Positions 1 through 6,794 of a DNA stretch of 9,489 bases are shown here, piece after piece. Both the position numbers and the translations under genes were made by a program. Source of the DNA: JAKACA01 sp050010115 (GTDB lineage Bacteria > Actinomycetota > Acidimicrobiia > Acidimicrobiales > Bog-793); assembly GCA_050010115.1 (NCBI GenBank), contig JBEKLQ010000136.1:1-9489 (forward strand). Reading direction: 5' to 3'. Below the pieces are notes generated by a model, which was not told where the DNA came from, ran no database searches, and was given only the letters and a program-made list of their open reading frames with translations. How positions within the stretch are numbered: position 1 is the stretch's first letter; each line of letters starts with the position of its first letter.

Positions 1-1062
1 CCGCAACGAATACAGAATCGCCCGAGCGACCATCCCGTTCCCGGCCAACCCGATGGACACGAGCACCGCCGTCGTCCGGCCCGGCATGGTCACCTTGAGC
101 ACAAGGATTGAGAACGCTGGGGACGTCGCCGGGCAGGCGGTCAGGGTGTGGATGTCGATGCACTGAGTGGAGAAAGTGAGCGGGAACGCGAAGTCCGATG
201 CCACACGCGCATCAACCTCGACGCCCTCTGTCTGTCGCAGGGGTGGTCCGAGTAACCCTTGGGTCGCTTTGCAGGGATATTGGGGACGTGGCTCCCGGTC
301 GGTGCTGAGGGTCACCTTGGTCTCCGGCAACGTCACTCCGTATATCCCGCAGGCAATCCCGAGGTCACTGCCCGGCAGGGCGGTTCGCGTCACTGGCCAC
401 GCTTGCGGAGCGTCAAATGCCAACCCCTGGAATGTCACCGTGTGCCAGCTGGAGCGGACTGCAGGCGACGGTCCTTGGGCGAGGACCACAGCCCGTGGTG
501 AGCGGGTCAGCGTGCGGAAGATCGTCCCGGCGAGCGGACCGCTGCCGGTGATTGCCATGCCAAGTGCTGGGACGTAGTAGCCGAGGACCTTGCCACCGAC
601 GTCGTGCACCAGCGGGTCTGCACTCAGCCGGTTGATGACCGTGCTCGGCTTGGTTTCAAGTACCAAGGGCGAGCGACCGTGGAGAACCTGGACCGTCGTT
701 GCCTTACGATTCGGCCGAATGGCGGGGCAGTTCACCGATGAGGCCGTCGGTGGGCCGAGTTCGAGCGCATTGGCAACGCCGACGCCTCCGCAATCAATCC
801 AGCCGGGATACAGGACCGAGAACGTCGCGGGCACCGAAACCTGGACGTTGCCGTAATCGACTGGCACCCAACCGGACGGCGTTACCGACGTGACCACCGC
901 CGCGATCAGGGGGACAGAGGTTGTCGGCGGGAAGCCAAGCTGAGTCGTCGGGGGGACGTACTGACCAGCACTACACGCACTCGCGATCAAGGCAACCGTG
1001 AGGAGAGCGACGACCCGGACAATCCGAGCCACACGACACGGCACTGCCGTCCCGGTGGTCAC
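1..1062 (-). CDS. Predicted secreted lipoprotein, paralog of the next gene; 3' end cut by window edge
   Basis: Reading the minus strand from a GTG at 1062 gives an uninterrupted frame to base 1 (354 codons, no stop reached). It starts VTTGTAVPCR, then has a hydrophobic signal segment (about residues 11-27) and a lipobox-like IASAC with the candidate lipidated Cys at residue 30. A Pro/Thr-rich linker (PPTTQLGFPPTTSVP) and SGWVPVDYGNVQVSVP follow. It aligns along its whole length with the gene at 1059-2114: shared blocks include FSVLYPGW, GYYVPALG, GSGPLAG, TLTRSPRAVVLA, CPATSPAFSIL and VSIGLAGNG. The frame stops at YSLR, where the paralog ends YSLRAA, so only a few codons are probably missing. 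The GTG overlaps the upstream stop (GTGA, 1059-1062), implying translational coupling; the upstream AGGGCGG is only a weak ribosome site. GTG codons at residues 7 and 11 are alternative starts. Function unknown; cell-surface or periplasmic location is inferred from the signal. Confidence 0.85.
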   Translation of the reverse strand, partial: MTTGTAVPCRVARIVRVVALLTVALIASACSAGQYVPPTTQLGFPPTTSVPLIAAVVTSVTPSGWVPVDYGNVQVSVPATFSVLYPGWIDCGGVGVANALELGPPTASSVNCPAIRPNRKATTVQVLHGRSPLVLETKPSTVINRLSADPLVHDVGGKVLGYYVPALGMAITGSGPLAGTIFRTLTRSPRAVVLAQGPSPAVRSSWHTVTFQGLAFDAPQAWPVTRTALPGSDLGIACGIYGVTLPETKVTLSTDREPRPQYPCKATQGLLGPPLRQTEGVEVDARVASDFAFPLTFSTQCIDIHTLTACPATSPAFSILVLKVTMPGRTTAVLVSIGLAGNGMVARAILYSLR

Positions 1063-2114
1063 GCCGCCCTGAGCGAGTACACAATCGTTCGAGCGATGAT
1101 CCCGTTCCCGGCCAGCCCGATGGAGACGAGCAATGGCGTTGCGCGCCCCGGCACGGTCACCCTTAGGGCGAGGATCGAGAACGCCGGGGTGGTCGCCGGA
1201 CAGGCGGTCAGGCCGTGGGGATGAAGGCAGTGCTCGGAGAAGGAGGGGACGAAGGGAAACCAGGTGATGTTGCCAGCGTCAACTTCGACGGCGTCGACTG
1301 GTGGCTCGGCCTTGGGCGGTCCAGCAATCAGGCAACCTGGCTGCACTAATTGTCGTTGATCCGTGCTGAGAGCGACTTCGGTGGTCACGAAGGAGGTCAC
1401 TCCGGGTGAGCACAGCGGTCCGAAGTCATCACCGGTCACCGCCGTCGAGTTGACGGGCCAAGATTCGGGAGCGTCGAAGGTCAGCCTCTCGAACCTCACG
1501 GTGTGCCAGCCGGATGGGACCGACGGTGCTGGGCCGGCGGCGAGGACGACAGAACGTGGTGAACGAGTCAGCGTGTCGGAGACGTTCCCGGCAAGAGGAC
1601 CGCTGCCGATGACCTCGACGCCAAGCGCTGGCGAGTAGTACCCGACCGTCTTGCTGGTCGTGTGGTTGATGAGCGGGTAGAGGCGCAACCCGTTGCGCAT
1701 GATTGCCAGGTTGGCAAGCAGTGGGAAGCCCCCCACGTCACCTTGACGAATCCCGACACTCGTAGCCACACGAAACTGCACGTTCGGAGGGCAGGGAATC
1801 GGAGCGGGATTCGGGGACCCGAGGTAGACGGCACCGGAAGCGGCAGTGCCACCTGCGGCAGTTCCGCAGGAGGGCCAGCCGGGATAGAAGACCGAGAACG
1901 TCGGGGGGACCGACACTTGCGCATCGCCGTAGGCGACCGGCACCCAGCCGGATGGCGTGGCCGACGTGACGACTGCTGGAATCGGAGGGACCGAGGTCGT
2001 TGGCGGGAGCCCAGCCTCGGTGGTGGGCGGAATGTACTGCCCGGCGCTACAGGCCGTGGCAATCAGGGCCACTGTGGCGAGAGCGACAACGTGACCCATC
2101 CGCATCTTCCTCAT
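1059..2114 (-). CDS. Predicted secreted lipoprotein of unknown function
   Basis: 351 aa. The N-terminus MRKMRM is positively charged and leads into a hydrophobic stretch and a lipobox-like ALIATAC, with the candidate lipidated Cys at residue 22; a Pro/Thr linker follows. The mature part shows two related segments: PSGWVPVAYGDAQVSVPPTFSV (given here as SGWVPV...VPPTFSV, about residue 55) and SGWHTVRFERLTFDAPESW (about residue 205). This suggests two beta-rich domains born by internal duplication. Several Cys residues in the mature part could form disulfides outside the cell. I recognise no enzyme motif. The stop overlaps the GTG of the paralog downstream (GTGA), so the pair is probably one transcription and translation unit. 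Start choice is open: Met1 (2114), Met4 and Met6 are all in frame. Met1 or Met4 keep the basic n-region; Met6 has AGGA eight bases upstream but would lose it. Confidence 0.88.
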   Translation of the reverse strand: MRKMRMGHVVALATVALIATACSAGQYIPPTTEAGLPPTTSVPPIPAVVTSATPSGWVPVAYGDAQVSVPPTFSVFYPGWPSCGTAAGGTAASGAVYLGSPNPAPIPCPPNVQFRVATSVGIRQGDVGGFPLLANLAIMRNGLRLYPLINHTTSKTVGYYSPALGVEVIGSGPLAGNVSDTLTRSPRSVVLAAGPAPSVPSGWHTVRFERLTFDAPESWPVNSTAVTGDDFGPLCSPGVTSFVTTEVALSTDQRQLVQPGCLIAGPPKAEPPVDAVEVDAGNITWFPFVPSFSEHCLHPHGLTACPATTPAFSILALRVTVPGRATPLLVSIGLAGNGIIARTIVYSLRAA

Positions 2115-2142
2115 CGTCCCACGAAGCCGTCAGAACCGGGTT

Positions 2143-2154
2143 TCGCGTACGCGA
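2143..2154. promoter_or_regulatory. 12-bp perfect palindrome upstream of the lipoprotein pair
   Basis: TCGCGTACGCGA is its own reverse complement. It ends 29 bp before the lipoprotein ATG at 2114. Next to it (2134-2142) is a shorter inverted repeat, AACC-G-GGTT. The position suits a repressor or activator site for the lipoprotein operon. No convincing -10/-35 pair was found beside it, so the regulatory role is inferred only from symmetry and position. Confidence 0.3.
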
Positions 2155-2219
2155 GGATTCTGGCCTCTCCAACCAAGGGCTGACGAAACCAGACTGTCAG
2201 GTACTGGATCAACCCCGGA

Positions 2220-2435
2220 TCATTGTCGTCGGGCGACGACGGTGTAGTCCGTGACTTCGACGGGTTCGGAATCCGGGACGTCCGGCGGTCGATAAAGCTG
2301 CCGGTGGTACGTGACCCTGGCGTTGGTGATACCGCGAATCTCCGTCTCGTATCTTCCACTGGCGACCTCTGCTGTGGCCCGAACCCGCCTGCTGCCGAAA
2401 CCGGCGCCTTCGGTGCCGGTGTGGCCTGATAGTCG
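2220..2435 (-). pseudogene. Start-less coding remnant, C-terminal end of an unknown protein
   Basis: On the minus strand an open frame of 71 codons lies between an upstream in-frame TGA (2436-2438) and a TGA at 2220-2222. It reads protein-like: RATAEVASGRYETEIRGI, then TNARVTYHRQLYRPP, and ends EPVEVTDYTVVARRQ. Most third codon positions are G or C, unlike the two other frames, which give Arg-rich or Pro/Ser-rich shadows. There is no ATG, GTG or TTG in the frame, so it cannot be an intact gene as it stands. The simplest reading is the 3' end of a gene whose front was lost or shifted out of frame. A frameshift near 2436 is also possible, but the upstream frames give nothing recognisable. Family unknown. 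It lies between the lipoprotein operon and the toxin-antitoxin pair, so it may mark an old junction. Confidence 0.45.
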
Positions 2436-2460
2436 TCACGGCCGCCGACGAACTGTGGAG

Positions 2461-2868
2461 CTACGCCTCGTCTCGCAGCACAACGAGGTCGTGATGTGCG
2501 ACGAAATCGTCAAAGTCCGCGACGTTGAAGGTGATCAACGGCACTTGGTATCGAAGGCAGCAGGCCGCGATCCACGTGTCGTTCTGAGGTCTCGGTCGCC
2601 CCCTGAGCTGCGCCGCGCCGGCGAGCTCGCCCCACACCCGAGCTACCTGCGGGTCATAGGGGATGACGGGACGTCGTGCCGTCCACGCGTCCACGTGCTC
2701 TCGCCGATCTGGACCCCATTTACGGACAACTCCCCACTTGGCAAGCTCGCCTACGGTGACGAAGGTGAGCCAGACTCGCGAGCCGATGAGGTGGCGATGA
2801 ACCCACATCGGTGCGCGATTCTTCTGCAGCAATGACGCGACATCCGTATCGATGACAACATCAGCCAC
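2461..2868 (-). CDS. vapC: VapC-type PIN-domain ribonuclease toxin
   Basis: 135 aa, the usual size of a VapC. The four acidic positions of a PIN domain are visible in order: Asp7 in VVIDTDVAS, Glu41 in VTVGELAKW, Asp97 in NDTWIAACC and Asp118 in FNVADFDDF. In this family they bind divalent metal and cut RNA, often tRNA or rRNA; the target here cannot be read from sequence. The catalytic set is complete, so the toxin should be active. The start is a GTG at 2866-2868, six bases after the antitoxin stop, and has no good ribosome site, so its translation probably depends on ribosomes leaving the antitoxin gene. A small inverted repeat (CTTG-TCAGG-CAAG, 2871-2883) spans the junction. Beside a relaxase gene such a pair commonly acts as a stability module for a mobile element; that role is inferred here. 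Confidence 0.9.
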   Translation of the reverse strand: MADVVIDTDVASLLQKNRAPMWVHRHLIGSRVWLTFVTVGELAKWGVVRKWGPDRREHVDAWTARRPVIPYDPQVARVWGELAGAAQLRGRPRPQNDTWIAACCLRYQVPLITFNVADFDDFVAHHDLVVLRDEA

Positions 2869-2874
2869 GTCTTG

Positions 2875-3069
2875 TCAGGCAAGTGAGGCATTCCGGGCAG
2901 CCCGGAGGTCTGCCAGGAATGCGTCCAGTTCTTCGTCTGACTCCCAGATATCGGCGACCAGATCGTCGGGATCTGCGACGGGCTGAGCGTGCTGAATCCG
3001 CGCCAACTCCTCGATGGTCGATGGTCCGACCGTCGGTTCGTGTTCGTGGCGCGCCTCGCTCATGGACAC
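2875..3069 (-). CDS. vapB: VapB-type antitoxin
   Basis: 64 aa, acidic, directly upstream of the PIN toxin in the usual antitoxin-then-toxin order. The sequence STIEELARIQ, then DLVADIWESDEELDAFLADL, resembles short actinobacterial antitoxins paired with PIN toxins; the acidic C-terminal helix is the likely toxin-wrapping part. No clear N-terminal DNA-binding fold can be named at this length. The long frame begins at GTG 3069 (MSMSEARHE), with GGGGAG nine bases upstream. An ATG at codon 3 (3063) is an alternative start: a TAGAAT hexamer ends seven bases before it, the spacing expected for a leaderless mRNA. Neutralising the toxin and repressing its own promoter are family expectations, not things seen here. 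Confidence 0.82.
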   Translation of the reverse strand: MSMSEARHEHEPTVGPSTIEELARIQHAQPVADPDDLVADIWESDEELDAFLADLRAARNASLA

Positions 3070-3070
3070 G

Positions 3071-3091
3071 ATTCTACGCTCCCCAGCGGGG
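3071..3091 (-). promoter_or_regulatory. Candidate vapBC promoter -10 with overlapping inverted repeat
   Basis: On the minus strand TAGAAT (plus-strand 3071-3076) is a good -10 hexamer just before the antitoxin start. Directly upstream lies the inverted repeat CCCC-GCT-GGGG (3081-3091), inside what would be the -35/-10 spacer, a typical spot for a self-repressing antitoxin operator. No clear -35 was found, so the promoter may rely on other contacts or be regulated. Confidence 0.4.
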
Positions 3092-3172
3092 CTCGGAGAT
3101 CGACCTGGCGGAGGGGGTCGGGCCGCTGCCCTTCCTGCCTTGTCGATCTGACGGACTCGAATCGCAGCATCG

Positions 3173-3388
3173 TCAAGCTAGACGGCCGTGACTGGTCTGT
3201 TGCGGGTGGCGGGCGTCATCGAGCCAGCGGGCGATCTCGTCGGGGTCAAAGCGGATGAACCGCCGCCACCTCACGTAGGGGATGCGTCGCTCCGCGATGA
3301 GACGCCGGATGTGGCGCGTACTCACCCCGAGGCGTTCGGCGAGTTGGTCGATCGTGAGCAGCTGGGGCACTGCGTCGGTGTTGGCCAT
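3173..3388 (-). CDS. Excisionase-like / AlpA-type helix-turn-helix protein
   Basis: 71 aa from the ATG at 3388. The frame stays open further upstream to 3550, but that extension is Cys/Arg-rich and not protein-like, and GGAG sits eight bases before the ATG. Residues about 10-58 form a MerR-like excisionase fold (HTH_17 type): LLTIDQLAERLGVSTRHIRRL is the helix-turn-helix, IPYVRWRRFIRFDPDEI is the wing (RRFIRF), and ARWLDDAR is the last helix. Such proteins bind DNA next to integrases or act as small regulators in integrative elements. Here the gene is divergent from the relaxase, and no integrase follows it: vapB comes next, 103 bp downstream on the same strand. It may act as a repressor or activator of the divergent region rather than in excision. 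Its binding site may be the TCCAC cluster in its own leader. Confidence 0.82.
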   Translation of the reverse strand: MANTDAVPQLLTIDQLAERLGVSTRHIRRLIAERRIPYVRWRRFIRFDPDEIARWLDDARHPQQTSHGRLA

Positions 3389-3459
3389 GATCGGCTCCGT
3401 TCTCTGGGCTTCTGGGTATCGGCGAGACCGCCAGCAGTCAGGACAGCGGGACACAGGTC

Positions 3460-3513
3460 TCCACTTAGTCGCCACTGGGCGGTCCACGCTATGTATGTCC
3501 ACTTGCCCTCCAC
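3460..3513. repeat. Four TCCAC direct repeats upstream of the HTH gene
   Basis: TCCAC occurs at 3460, 3483, 3498 and 3509; the first and third copies extend to TCCACTT. Spacings are 23, 15 and 11 bp. They lie 72-125 bp upstream of the HTH gene's ATG and about 190-240 bp before the relaxase start. This could be a binding array for the HTH protein or the relaxase. Uneven spacing and the C-rich background weaken the case. Confidence 0.35.
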
Positions 3514-3660
3514 ATTTGGCACACCCCGAGCCACACTGCCGTCTACACAAAGAAATTCACCACACCTATTCACCGTTCACTGCCATTACTGTCCTCTACA
3601 TACCGCTCACAAATCAGCCCCTTTACTTCACCCGTCAACTGCTATAAACCCAAAGCAAAG
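3481..3660. other. AT-richer, C-skewed intergenic tract; candidate oriT region
   Basis: This is the core of the 313-bp gap between the divergent HTH and relaxase genes. Over 3541-3660 G+C is 54 of 120 (45 percent), well below the neighbouring genes, and the plus strand has 43 C but only 11 G. The skew continues back to 3481 (25 C, 11 G in 60). The minus strand of 3558-3566 reads GGTGTGGTG, which as I recall matches the core around the nic site of F plasmid oriT, itself cut by a MobF relaxase. It is flanked by a 13-bp-spaced repeat of ATTCACC (3555 and 3568). Many oriT regions are AT-rich, next to the relaxase gene and full of short repeats. No strong hairpin was found beside the 9-mer. Confidence 0.35.
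3640..3648 (+). promoter_or_regulatory. Extended -10 promoter for the relaxase gene
   Basis: TGCTATAAA contains the extended -10 pattern TGn followed by TATAAA, close to the sigma-70-type consensus. A weak -35-like TTTACT lies at 3622-3627 with a 15-bp spacer. Transcription would begin near 3655, leaving a leader of about 47 nt before the chosen GTG start at 3702. Confidence 0.5.
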
Positions 3661-3701
3661 CCGAACACGTTTGCAACCTTCGGTTGGGGAGATGGCGCTT
3701 C

Positions 3702-6700
3702 GTGGCGTGGATGCGGATGATGGGCGTCGACTCGGTCGAGTACCACGAGCACACCGTGGCGGGCCGCGGCGACGACCCTGTGGCCGCCGCGGCGGAGTAC
3801 TACGCGTCCCGCGGCGAGACGCCGATGGTCTGGGGCGGGAGTGGCCGCGGATTGCTCGGCCTCGACGGCGAGGTCGATCTCGCCGACTACCGGGCCGTCT
3901 TCTCGGCCGGCGGCCCCCACGACCCGGTGAGCGGCCGACGGCTCGCGGCCTGCCTGCGCCCGGGTCTTGAGATCGTCGTCTCACCCGGCAAGTCGGTCGC
4001 GGAGCTCGGTGTGATCGGCCGGGCCGAGGACATGCACGAAATCGCCGACGCCGAGCGCGACGCCACCCTTGAGTATCTCGACTGCCTCGTCACAAAGAGC
4101 GGCGGCCGGCGCGGCCGCGCACAGATCCGGGTGGCAACCGGTGGGCTCATCTGGGCGACGTCTCGCCACGCGACGACCCGGGCCAGCGACCCCCAGGTGC
4201 ATGATCACGTCCTCATCGCCAACTCCGTTTTCATGCGCGACGCCCGCGGAGGCTGGAAGGGGGCCGACACCGCCTTTCTGCGCGATCACCTCCACGCCGC
4301 CACCGCAGTCGGGCGGATGGCCGCTGCCGCAAAGGCGGTCGGGCTCGGGTACGGGATCGTGGCCGACCCTGGACCGTCCGGTCGGCTCGGGAGCTGGGCG
4401 ATCGCCGGCATCCCGGCCGAGGTGTGCACCGTTCACTCCACCCGCTCGGCACAGATCATCGCTGCGGTCGGCTCCAACGCCTCCTACGCTTCGCGATCCG
4501 TCGCAGCGCGGGCGACCCGGGACCGCAAGGACCACGTCCCAATGGGGGATCTACTGGCGAAGTGGCAGGCGGACCTCGTCGTCGTCGGGCACCCACCTGA
4601 TCTCCTTGCCCTCCAAGTTGACGAGGCAGGGCGCGCCTATGAGCCGGTCGTCGTGGACTGCGAGCGCCTCACCGCCGAGCTGCTCGGCCCCGGCGGGCGC
4701 CTCGCAGAAGCAAAGACCTTTAGCCGCGGAGATGCGATCATCGCGGTGGCACCGCATCTCCACGGCCTCCCCCTCTCTGTCCTCGACCAAGCCGTCGAGA
4801 CCGTCCTCTCCAACGACGACGCCGTCGCGTTGCCAACTGTCACGGGTGGCAGAGAGCAGGTGTGGGCAGCACGTTGTGTGCTCGCCGACGAGGAGCGCAT
4901 CGCTGAGCTGGCAGAGAGGCTGACCGGCGACGATGGCCCGAAGGTCGATCACGAGGTCGCCCTCGAAGCGGTGACAGGGCTCGAGGAGCGCCTCGGTGCA
5001 TCGCTGATCGGCAGTCAGCGCGGGGTTGCGGTCGGATTGATGACGAGCGGGCACCGTCTCGAGGTGCTGGTCGGTGTTGCCGGGTCGGGCAAGACGACCA
5101 CGCTCGCGGCAGTGCGGGCCGGGTTCGAGAGCGCTGGCTACACCGTCATCGGGACCGCCACCTCAGGTCAGGCGGCGAGGAACCTCGCCGAAAGCGCCGG
5201 CATCGACTCGCGGACGATCGCCTCGCTCGGCTGGCGCCTCGATCACGGCACGCTCGCGCTGAGCGACCAGCACGTCCTTATCGTCGACGAGAGCGGGATG
5301 ACTTCTGATGTCGACCTCGCACGTCTCCTCGCTGCCGTGGAGCGGGCCGGGTCCAAGATCATCGTCGCCGGCGACGATCGTCAGCTCGGCGCCATCGGCC
5401 CCGGCGGAGCCCTTACTGCCCTCGCCGAGCGTCACCCTGGACATCTCTGGACGCTGACGGACAACCTCCGCCAGACCGACCCAGCCGAGCGCACCGCTCT
5501 CGCCCAGCTCCGCGACGGCAACATCGGCGCGGCGGTCAGCTGGTACGCCCGCAACGGGCGTATCCATCCCGCCGTCGACCGCCGCCGTGCGGTGACTCAG
5601 ATGATCCGGGCTTGGGCGAGCGACGTCGACGCCGGCCGAGACACACTCATGCTCGCCTACCGGCGCGACAACGTCGAAGCCCTCAACCAAGCCGCACGCG
5701 GACTGTTCGAACGCGCCGGAAGGCTTACCGGCCCTGAGCTCACCGCTACCGGTGGAAGGCGCTATCGCGCCGGCGATCGTGTCATCACCTTCGCTCCCGG
5801 GCCGAACGGAGCCTGGGTTACCTCAGAGACAGCGCGCGTCACAGCCGTCAATCCTGAGGCGCAGACGATCACTGCGGTCACGCGGGATGGCCGCACGCTT
5901 CACATTGGCCCCCACGACATCGGCGCCGACCGCCTCGGTTACAGCCATGCCATCACTTGCCACCGAGCCCAGGGCGCAACCGTGGACGTCGCGCACGTCC
6001 TCAATGACGGCGGCGGCCGGGAGCTCGCCTATGTCGCCATGAGCCGAGCGCGCGTAGCGAGCCACGTCCACACCACTGCCGCCGATCTGTCGGAGGCGGC
6101 GCAGCGACTCGCCTGGTCCTGGGACGACGAACGCCGCCAACAATGGGCGAGCGACCGCGCCGGCGCCGCCGAGCGCGTCGAGGCACTGCGGTTTGAGTGC
6201 CGCCAGCTCGTCGCCACCGTCCCGCCGAACGTCGCTGATCAGCTCGCCCAGCTACGCGACAAGCAAGCCGCCCTCGAGCGGGACCTCGCCGACCTAACGA
6301 CCGGCACCGGCCGTTGGGCGGACACCGCCGTCCAGATCGGCTACGAAGACCTCCAGCGCGCCCGATGGTCCCACGACCAGAACCTTCGCTTAGCCGAGGC
6401 GCCCCGGCAAGGACCCTTTACCCGCCGCCGTAGCCGTCAAGACGTGGCGGCCAGTGCCGCGGTACTTCAGACCGCCGAACACGCTTGGCGCGCGGTCACC
6501 GAACTTGAGGCCCACAAGCTCGCAACCGAGCAGACTCGGCTCGAGGGCCAGGTCCTCCATCTCGCAGCTGCACAGCAGGTCCGAGGCCAATTCATCGCCT
6601 CCAACCCCGAGCTCATTGCCCTGATCGATCAAGTCCAGCGTGCCATCGCTACTCAGCAAGGCGACGGACAAGGTCACGCACCTACCCGGGCCGCGCCTCT

Positions 6701-6794
6701 GCGGGTGCTGCATCCCCAACAACGAACGATACGCCCCACCCACGAGTTCGGAGCGGGGCCAACGCCCGTACGGTCGGCTGGACCCGAGCTCTAA
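3702..6794 (+). CDS. MobF-family (TraA/TrwC-like) conjugative relaxase with RecD-type helicase
   Basis: 1030 aa from the GTG at 3702, chosen because GGGGAG ends ten bases upstream; TTG 3684 and ATG 3711 are alternatives. Numbering below is from 3702. The N-terminal relaxase domain (about 1-300) has candidate nicking tyrosines Tyr14 and Tyr33-Tyr34 (AEYYASRGETP) and the three-histidine metal site: His156 in SRHATT, His167 and His169 in QVHDHVLIAN. The helicase half (about 430-800) has Walker A GVAGSGKT (458-465), Walker B VLIVDESG (525-532), GDDRQL (557-562), SHAITCHRAQGAT (748-760) and VAMSRAR (778-784), so it should be an active ATPase. A charged, coiled-coil-like tail (about 820-965) and a Pro/Arg-rich end follow. 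The family nicks one strand at oriT, stays bound to the 5' end and unwinds the transferred strand. Both active centres look complete. No coupling protein or secretion genes lie nearby, so mobilization would need a helper or genes outside the window. Confidence 0.93.
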   Translation: MAWMRMMGVDSVEYHEHTVAGRGDDPVAAAAEYYASRGETPMVWGGSGRGLLGLDGEVDLADYRAVFSAGGPHDPVSGRRLAACLRPGLEIVVSPGKSVAELGVIGRAEDMHEIADAERDATLEYLDCLVTKSGGRRGRAQIRVATGGLIWATSRHATTRASDPQVHDHVLIANSVFMRDARGGWKGADTAFLRDHLHAATAVGRMAAAAKAVGLGYGIVADPGPSGRLGSWAIAGIPAEVCTVHSTRSAQIIAAVGSNASYASRSVAARATRDRKDHVPMGDLLAKWQADLVVVGHPPDLLALQVDEAGRAYEPVVVDCERLTAELLGPGGRLAEAKTFSRGDAIIAVAPHLHGLPLSVLDQAVETVLSNDDAVALPTVTGGREQVWAARCVLADEERIAELAERLTGDDGPKVDHEVALEAVTGLEERLGASLIGSQRGVAVGLMTSGHRLEVLVGVAGSGKTTTLAAVRAGFESAGYTVIGTATSGQAARNLAESAGIDSRTIASLGWRLDHGTLALSDQHVLIVDESGMTSDVDLARLLAAVERAGSKIIVAGDDRQLGAIGPGGALTALAERHPGHLWTLTDNLRQTDPAERTALAQLRDGNIGAAVSWYARNGRIHPAVDRRRAVTQMIRAWASDVDAGRDTLMLAYRRDNVEALNQAARGLFERAGRLTGPELTATGGRRYRAGDRVITFAPGPNGAWVTSETARVTAVNPEAQTITAVTRDGRTLHIGPHDIGADRLGYSHAITCHRAQGATVDVAHVLNDGGGRELAYVAMSRARVASHVHTTAADLSEAAQRLAWSWDDERRQQWASDRAGAAERVEALRFECRQLVATVPPNVADQLAQLRDKQAALERDLADLTTGTGRWADTAVQIGYEDLQRARWSHDQNLRLAEAPRQGPFTRRRSRQDVAASAAVLQTAEHAWRAVTELEAHKLATEQTRLEGQVLHLAAAQQVRGQFIASNPELIALIDQVQRAIATQQGDGQGHAPTRAAPLRVLHPQQRTIRPTHEFGAGPTPVRSAGPEL

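Noticed and set aside
2111..2359. Minus-strand 82-codon frame whose TGA overlaps the lipoprotein ATG (ATGA).
   Set aside because: It overlaps the better coding frame of the remnant, is rich in Pro, Ser and Arg, has no recognisable motif or ribosome site, and its third positions are less GC-biased. The overlap is probably chance.
3146..3165. Minus-strand ATTCGAGTC resembles a tRNA T-loop and might mark an attachment site.
   Set aside because: The flanking bases do not pair into a T-stem, and no acceptor, D or anticodon arm can be folded around it.
3389..3550. N-terminal extension of the HTH protein up to 3550.
   Set aside because: The extra 54 residues are Cys/Arg-rich, the stretch holds the intergenic repeats, and a good ribosome site supports the ATG at 3388.
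3188..3970. Plus-strand 260-codon frame across the HTH gene and relaxase start.
   Set aside because: It lies antisense to the HTH gene and then out of frame with the relaxase; the composition is a typical GC-rich shadow.
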